A stretch of DNA of 9,023 bases from an uncultured Clostridia bacterium (lineage in GTDB: Bacteria > Bacillota > Clostridia > TANB77 > CAG-508). Below, one piece after another: positions 5,264-9,023 of the stretch. Position 1 is the first letter of the stretch, and every line of letters begins with the position of its first letter. The position numbers and the translations under genes are program-made. Below the pieces are notes generated by a model. That model was not told the DNA's origin. It ran no database searches and was given only the letters and a program-made list of their open reading frames with translations. The stretch is taken from positions 1 to 9,023 of the forward strand of contig CALXJN010000029.1 of assembly GCA_944388635.1 (NCBI GenBank), written 5' to 3'.

Positions 5264-5339
5264 CCCACGACATCTTTGCAAAACGAAGTTTTGAAAGTGT
5301 CATAGTGGGTTACATACTTTCGTTAGAAAGTTATGTAAC
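5264..5339 (+). other. oriT: Origin of transfer (oriT) of MobV type
   Basis: It lies immediately upstream of the MobV relaxase gene, the usual place for this family. TAGTGGGTTA (5303-5312) closely resembles the pMV158-type nick context TAGTGTG/TTA, so nicking is predicted between G5309 and T5310. GTTACATA (5309-5316) and TATGTAAC (5332-5339) are perfect arms, extended by CTTTC/GAAAG around a GTTA loop. On the 5' side a composite 19-bp hairpin joins CCCAC (5264-5268), GACA, CTTT and CAAAAC (5279-5284) to GTTTTG, AAAG, TGTC and GTGGG (5305-5309), with small bulges. The strand and exact nick are inferred by analogy. Confidence 0.7.
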
Positions 5340-5355
5340 AGCTCCCTTTGGTCGC

Positions 5356-5378
5356 TTCTTGCTACCTGCAAGAAAGGA
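5356..5378 (+). promoter_or_regulatory. Hairpin overlapping the relaxase ribosome-binding site
   Basis: TTCTTGC (5356-5362) and GCAAGAA (5368-5374) pair perfectly around TACCT. The Shine-Dalgarno AAAGGA (5373-5378) starts inside the 3' arm, 7 nt before the ATG at 5386. The stem could lower relaxase translation. Confidence 0.5.
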
Positions 5379-5385
5379 TATTTAA

Positions 5386-6675
5386 ATGGACAAAACAAAC
5401 TATTCGGTAGCTAGAGTAAAAACTTATACTAGAGCAAGTATTGTAAAGGCAGAGAGACATAATGAACGAAAAAACAAATCTTACTCTAATATGAATGTTG
5501 ACTTAACTCAAACACCAAACAATGTGCATTACAAAAAATGCGAAAGCACTTATAACGAAAGATTAAAAGAAATGATTGATGATGGAGAAATATCACTTCG
5601 AGGACTAAAAGATAATGCAAAAGTATTTGATGAAATTATATTTGATATTAACTCCGACTATTTTGAAAAAAATGGTGGTTATGAATTTGCAAAAGGATTT
5701 TATGAAAAGGCATTTCACTTTGCTGAAAAAGAAATGGGCAATGATAATATAATATCAGCTGTTATGCACGCTGATGAACTAAATACGGCTCTATCAGAAG
5801 AATATGGAAAGCCTATATATCATTATCATTTACATGTTGTAGCAATACCTGTTGTTAAGAAAGAAATAAAATGGTCTAAAAGATGTAAAGACAAATCTCT
5901 TATAGGAACTACAAAAGAAATAATCAATCAAGTAAGCCATAGTAAGAAATGGAAATCAGAACAATTAACTGATAACTTTGGTAATCTTGTATATGATGAA
6001 AATGGAAAAGCTAAACTAATAAAATCATATAGCTTATTACAAGACAGATTTTTTCAATATATGTCTGATAGCGGTTATAGAGGATTTATTCGTGGTATTA
6101 AAGGTAGTACAAAAGAACACTTATCTGATTTAGAATTTAAAATTAAGAAAGAAACTGAAAAACTTGAAAAAATAGCAAATAGTGTTGATGAAAAACAATC
6201 TAATTTTGATAACTATATGCAATACGATAAAAAGGTTGAAGATATTTCAAACCTAGGTAAACAAAAGAAGTTCTCAAAGAAAATTGAATTAGAACTAAAA
6301 GATTATGAAACATTGACCCAATATGCAAAAAAAGGAATTGTAGCAGATAAAGAAATTTATGAACGAGATACTAGAATTGAAAATTTAAGGAACACCGTAA
6401 ATAGATGGATAGAAAAATATGATGGTTTAGTAGAAAAAACAAAAGATTACTTCCATGCTATAAAACTTGCACCACAAAAAGTTGCAGATTTCTTTAAAAG
6501 TTTATTTGATAAAGAAAAACAAGATGAATTAGAAAGACAAAGAATTGAACAAGAAAAAATACAAGCGGAAAGAAAAGCTCGTGAAGAAGCAAAAGAAAAA
6601 GCTAGATTAGAAAAGCAAAAACTAAAGAACTCTCCTGAATCCAAGAAAAGGAGGGCTGATAGAGATGCAAGATAA
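5386..6675 (+). CDS. mob: MobV/Pre-family relaxase (plasmid recombination enzyme)
   Basis: This 429-residue protein is a MobV relaxase, which nicks oriT and stays bound to the 5' end of the strand sent to the recipient. The N-terminal KTNYSVARV (3-11) is typical. His25 in ERHNER matches the conserved first-motif His, the catalytic residue in pMV158 MobM. The metal-binding motif appears as MHADE (127-131) and YHYHLHVVAIP (145-155, His146/148/150). The C-terminal half is helical, with a Lys/Glu/Arg-rich coiled coil from about 375 to 415 and a basic end. Here a 15-residue insertion lies between HADE and HYHLH, where many members have 'DExTPHxH'. The ATG has AAAGGA 7 nt upstream. Its end overlaps tnpW by 11 nt, so the two are translationally coupled. 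It corresponds to TnpZ of Tn4451. Confidence 0.92.
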   Translation: MDKTNYSVARVKTYTRASIVKAERHNERKNKSYSNMNVDLTQTPNNVHYKKCESTYNERLKEMIDDGEISLRGLKDNAKVFDEIIFDINSDYFEKNGGYEFAKGFYEKAFHFAEKEMGNDNIISAVMHADELNTALSEEYGKPIYHYHLHVVAIPVVKKEIKWSKRCKDKSLIGTTKEIINQVSHSKKWKSEQLTDNFGNLVYDENGKAKLIKSYSLLQDRFFQYMSDSGYRGFIRGIKGSTKEHLSDLEFKIKKETEKLEKIANSVDEKQSNFDNYMQYDKKVEDISNLGKQKKFSKKIELELKDYETLTQYAKKGIVADKEIYERDTRIENLRNTVNRWIEKYDGLVEKTKDYFHAIKLAPQKVADFFKSLFDKEKQDELERQRIEQEKIQAERKAREEAKEKARLEKQKLKNSPESKKRRADRDAR

Positions 6676-6934
6676 TGAAAAAATATATAGAATTGAACTC
6701 TCTAATGAAGAATATGCATATGTTGAAAACCTGAAACAAGAATATTATAAAAAATTAGAAAATATGACTGAAGATGAAAGATTACAATATTTTAGAGATA
6801 ATATTGCAATAGAAAATAAATTGAACTTTGAAAAAGAAATAAACGGCACAGTATACAAAGTAAATACTTACTTTGATGAAAATGCTGAAGAAAGCATATT
6901 AGCAAAAATTTTTAGACTAACAAAAAAATCTTAA
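6665..6934 (+). CDS. tnpW: TnpW-family transposon-encoded protein
   Basis: The 89-residue product ends with the TnpW-family signature: EINGTVYKVNTYFDENAEES (58-77), then ILAKIFRLTKKS, equivalent to the family's 'x-IG-x-T-x-Y-x-V-x-x-x-F-(S/D)-E-x-x-x-E-(T/S)-x-x-x-K-I-x-R-L'. The N-terminal 55 residues are acidic and helical and are longer than in the shortest family members. The start overlaps the relaxase end, with a strong AAGGAGG (6648-6654) 10 nt upstream inside the relaxase gene. TnpW is a recurrent neighbour of MobV relaxases and Tn4451-type recombinases; no function is established. A role in controlling mobilization or recombination is a guess from position. Confidence 0.85.
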   Translation: MQDNEKIYRIELSNEEYAYVENLKQEYYKKLENMTEDERLQYFRDNIAIENKLNFEKEINGTVYKVNTYFDENAEESILAKIFRLTKKS

Positions 6935-6940
6935 ATATAC

Positions 6941-7014
6941 TTGCACTGCCAATCCGAATATGGTATTATGTGAACACTACAAATTAAAATTGTAACAATT
7001 TATATCATATTCGG
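6941..7014 (+). promoter_or_regulatory. Recombinase promoter overlapped by an inverted repeat
   Basis: TATTAT (6964-6969) with a TGG extension is a plausible extended -10; TTGCAC (6941-6946) 17 nt upstream is a weak -35. CCGAATATG (6954-6962), lying within the spacer, is repeated perfectly inverted as CATATTCGG (7006-7014) beyond the start site. The 43-nt interval holds a smaller AAATTG-TAA-CAATTT stem. A protein bound to both arms would block the promoter. No T run follows, so it is not a standard terminator. Confidence 0.5.
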
Positions 7015-7037
7015 CTGTCTAAAAGAAAGGAGTTTTT

Positions 7038-8708
7038 ATGGGACAGTCAAATAACGAAAAAATAACTGCTTTATATTGCCGTTTATCAAGAGATGATGAA
7101 CAGCTAGGAGAAAGCAATAGTATTAAAAATCAAAAATCAATTTTAAGTAAATATGCTAAAGATAATAATTTTATCAATACTAAATTCTTTGTAGATGATG
7201 GTTATTCTGGAACGAGTTTTACAAGACCTGCTTTTATGGAATTAATGGAACTTGCAGAACAAGGTAAAATTGGAACAATTATAGTAAAAGACCATTCAAG
7301 ACTTGGTAGAAATAGGCTTATAGTTGGTCAATTATTAGAAGAAGATTTTGTAAGACTTAATGTTAGGTATATTGCAATAATGGACAATATTGATACTGAC
7401 AAAGGACTTAATGACTTCTTGTCTATTCAAGATTGGTTTAATGAAATGCATGCAAAAAATACAAGTCAAAAAGTTAGAGCTGTAATGAAAAATAAAGGTA
7501 ATTCTGGTATACCTTTAACAACAAACCCACCTTTTGGATATAAAAAAGATGAGAACGATAAAAGTAAATGGATCATTGATGAACCTGCAGCAAAAATTAT
7601 AAAAAGAATATTTACTTTATTTATACAAGGCTCTACTCCTTCTCAGATAGCAAAAAAATTTACAGAAGAAGGAATAATGAATCCGACAGAATATCATCAA
7701 AGTTTAGGTATGAAAACACAAAATCCACTCTCAGAAGTAAAACATTATTGGTATCCAATAACAGTAACCAAAATATTAGATAGGCAGGAATATATAGGAG
7801 ATACAATAAATTTTAGATATACCACTCGTTCTTTTAAAGATAAAACTAAAATAAAACTTCCAAAGGAGCAATGGAAAATATTTAAAAATACCCACGAGGC
7901 TATTATTGATGAAGAAACTTGGAATACAGCACAAAGACTTAGAGAGAATAAACAAAGACTTACTAGAACAGGTAAAATTAGTATATTCTCTGGTCATCTA
8001 TTTTGTAGGGATTGTGGAGCTAAACTTTATTATTGTACTGCTAATAATTTTACACCAGACAAAGATTTTTATAGATGTTCAAACTATAAAAACAATTCTA
8101 CAAAATCTTGTACTAGCCATAATATAAAGGATATTGTATTAAGAGAATTAGTATTAGATAATATCAAACAAGTAATATCTTATATTTCATCTTATGAAAA
8201 TTTATTTATAGAAGAAAAACTAGCAACTTCATTAGAAGAACAAAGAAAAGAAGATATTACTAATAAGAAACTATTATCACAATATGAAAAACGAGTAAAA
8301 GATATTGATAATTTAATACAGCGTATTTATGAAGATAACGTTTCTGGTAAAATTACTGATGAAAGATTTGCAACTTTATCACTAAATTATGAAAGAGAAC
8401 AAAAAGACTTAAAAGAAAGAATTAATGAATTATCTACTACTATTGATAAAACTAAACAACAAGAACTTGATTTAACAAATTTTATTGATAAAGTAAAAAA
8501 ATATACTGAAATCAAAGAATTAACACCAGAAATTGTAAATGAGCTAATTGATAAAATATATGTATATCAACAAACTAAGTTGAATGGTAAGAAGTATCAA
8601 CAAATAGATATTTACTATGCAGGAGTTGGAATAATAGGTATTCCACTAACTGAGTATGAATTAGAAAATGCCTTTCAGCAAAATATTAAAAATGCAAAAA
8701 CAGCATAG
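7038..8708 (+). CDS. Large serine recombinase, TnpX-like
   Basis: The 556-residue protein should excise and integrate the element by serine recombination, without homology. The N-terminal resolvase domain (about 8-155) has YCRLSRDDE with the catalytic Ser17, and DHSRLGRN (85-92) with conserved Arg residues. The recombinase domain follows (about 160-300, starting NPPFGYKK). Next comes a zinc ribbon with Cys323, Cys326, Cys347 and Cys358, a long coiled coil (about 395-475), and a C-terminal DUF4368-like segment (about 488-535). Length is normal for the family and no lesion is seen. AAAGGAG precedes the ATG closely. Position at the end of the element beside a broken host gene fits an enzyme acting on the adjacent attachment site. 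It is equivalent to TnpX of Tn4451, but orthology was not tested. Confidence 0.93.
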   Translation: MGQSNNEKITALYCRLSRDDEQLGESNSIKNQKSILSKYAKDNNFINTKFFVDDGYSGTSFTRPAFMELMELAEQGKIGTIIVKDHSRLGRNRLIVGQLLEEDFVRLNVRYIAIMDNIDTDKGLNDFLSIQDWFNEMHAKNTSQKVRAVMKNKGNSGIPLTTNPPFGYKKDENDKSKWIIDEPAAKIIKRIFTLFIQGSTPSQIAKKFTEEGIMNPTEYHQSLGMKTQNPLSEVKHYWYPITVTKILDRQEYIGDTINFRYTTRSFKDKTKIKLPKEQWKIFKNTHEAIIDEETWNTAQRLRENKQRLTRTGKISIFSGHLFCRDCGAKLYYCTANNFTPDKDFYRCSNYKNNSTKSCTSHNIKDIVLRELVLDNIKQVISYISSYENLFIEEKLATSLEEQRKEDITNKKLLSQYEKRVKDIDNLIQRIYEDNVSGKITDERFATLSLNYEREQKDLKERINELSTTIDKTKQQELDLTNFIDKVKKYTEIKELTPEIVNELIDKIYVYQQTKLNGKKYQQIDIYYAGVGIIGIPLTEYELENAFQQNIKNAKTA

Positions 8709-8780
8709 TATTCAAACTATACTGTAAAACCAAAGGAGTACTTTTCAATAAATGTCCTTATTGAAAGTACTCCTTACAGT
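8700..8780. repeat. Nested inverted repeats at the right end, possible attachment-site region
   Basis: ACAGCATAGT (8700-8709) and ACTATACTGT (8716-8725) are inverted copies with one mismatch. GGAGTACTTTTCAATAA (8735-8751) pairs with TTATTGAAAGTACTCC (8758-8773) with one bulged base around a 6-nt loop. ACTGTAA (8721-8727) can also pair with TTACAGT (8774-8780), so two folds compete for the same bases. No T run follows, so a simple terminator is unlikely on the plus strand. Its place between the recombinase stop and the broken gene makes it a candidate recombinase-binding end, or the recombinase mRNA's 3' fold. Confidence 0.5.
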
Positions 8781-8822
8781 TGATTTATCAATGCTTCGCC
8801 AAAGTGTGACGATTTTACTTAA

Positions 8823-9023
8823 TGGAGCGAATCACATACAGGTTACGAACTTCGTTCTCTTTCTGAAAATATTCTATATGATTTGTTATTAAATTTCAAT
8901 GAATTAGGTTATAAAAGATTTATTTTGATTGGACATAGTTACGGATGTAACAAGCTGATTTACTATTATTATAAAAAACAACCTAACATTTTAGGACTAA
9001 TACTAGCAAGTGCTCCAGATATG
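8823..9023 (+). pseudogene. 5'-truncated alpha/beta hydrolase, runs off the right edge
   Basis: The frame reads WSESHTGYELRSLSENILYD, then a segment with FILIGHSYGCNK (nucleophile elbow G-H-S-Y-G) and LGLILASAPDM. This matches the middle of an alpha/beta-fold hydrolase, with the beta-strand, nucleophile Ser and following helix. There is no in-frame ATG before 9021, no ribosome site, and a TAA stop at 8820-8822 directly before. The first 80 or more residues expected of such an enzyme are missing. The simplest reading is that the element inserted into this gene and its right end lies between about 8780 and 8822. Alternatives are a nonsense mutation at 8820 in an older pseudogene, or a decayed cargo gene. 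The 3' end lies outside the window. Confidence 0.65.

Larger units (their letters stand above)
366..8780. mobile_element. Tn4451-like integrative mobilizable element (left end not located)
   Basis: TnpV-family protein, MobV relaxase with an adjacent oriT, TnpW-family protein and a large serine recombinase occur together, which is the known gene set of Tn4451/Tn4453-type mobilizable transposons of Clostridia. The recombinase lies last, just before a truncated hydrolase, so the right end is placed at about 8780-8822. The left end is not recognised: it may lie between 66 and 365 or outside the window, so the start given here is only the first element gene. No coupling protein or secretion genes are present, which makes it mobilizable rather than self-transmissible. 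The central cargo is a toxin-antitoxin-like locus and a helicase operon. Confidence 0.8.

Noticed and set aside
6447..6644. Minus-strand 65-residue frame opposite the relaxase end
   Set aside because: Ser/Phe-rich reverse reading of the Lys/Glu-rich coiled coil.
7776..8127. Frames within the recombinase on both strands
   Set aside because: Lie fully inside an intact recombinase gene with clear domains in the other frame.
8752..8892. 46-residue plus-strand frame after the recombinase, with AAAGGAG upstream
   Set aside because: Spacing from the ribosome-like site is too long, it starts in a hairpin loop and runs out of frame through the hydrolase coding sequence.

Overview
This window is very AT-rich. 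It uses TGA as a stop and TGG for Trp, carries consensus sigma-A promoters and mostly strong Shine-Dalgarno sites, and its genes belong to families typical of Clostridia and related gut Bacillota. Most of it is one integrative mobilizable element of the Tn4451/Tn4453 type. The hallmarks are a TnpV-family gene (366-728), a MobV/Pre-type relaxase (5386-6675) overlapped by a TnpW-family gene (6665-6934), and a large serine recombinase (7038-8708). No coupling protein or type IV secretion gene is visible, so transfer would need a helper element.

Layout. Positions 1-65 hold the first codons of a leftward gene that leaves the window, behind a perfect TTGACA-17-TATAAT promoter. Positions 145-285 hold a GC-richer patch beside a two-way terminator hairpin; it could be the 5' tip of a group II intron. 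tnpV follows. Positions 763-1111 look like a type I toxin-antitoxin locus: a 37-residue hydrophobic peptide whose ribosome-binding site is paired in a leader stem, and a convergent antisense RNA with its own perfect promoter. Leftward from 4647 to 1141 runs the main cargo, a two-gene operon. It encodes a 1096-residue SF2 helicase with nine tandem Helicase-Associated (HA) repeats and a 70-residue helical protein of unknown function starting 3 nt after it.

Positions 4648-5385 are non-coding but highly structured. They hold divergent promoters around a palindrome, terminator-like alternative hairpins, a chain of four perfect or near-perfect hairpins, and a composite 19-bp hairpin joined to a MobV-type oriT (TAGTGGG/TTA). 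A last hairpin covers the relaxase ribosome-binding site. The relaxase would nick at oriT and lead the strand into a helper's secretion channel; the serine recombinase would excise and integrate the element; TnpV and TnpW are conserved companions without established roles.

After the recombinase a large imperfect hairpin (8700-8780) is followed by an alpha/beta hydrolase reading frame that has GHSYG but no start codon and an in-frame stop just upstream. This is what a host gene cut by the right end of the element would look like. The matching left end and the missing hydrolase 5' part are not in the window. The best candidates for something undescribed are the HA-repeat helicase plus its small partner as a possible defence cargo, and the toxin-antitoxin locus whose two RNAs begin with the same 12-nt sequence.
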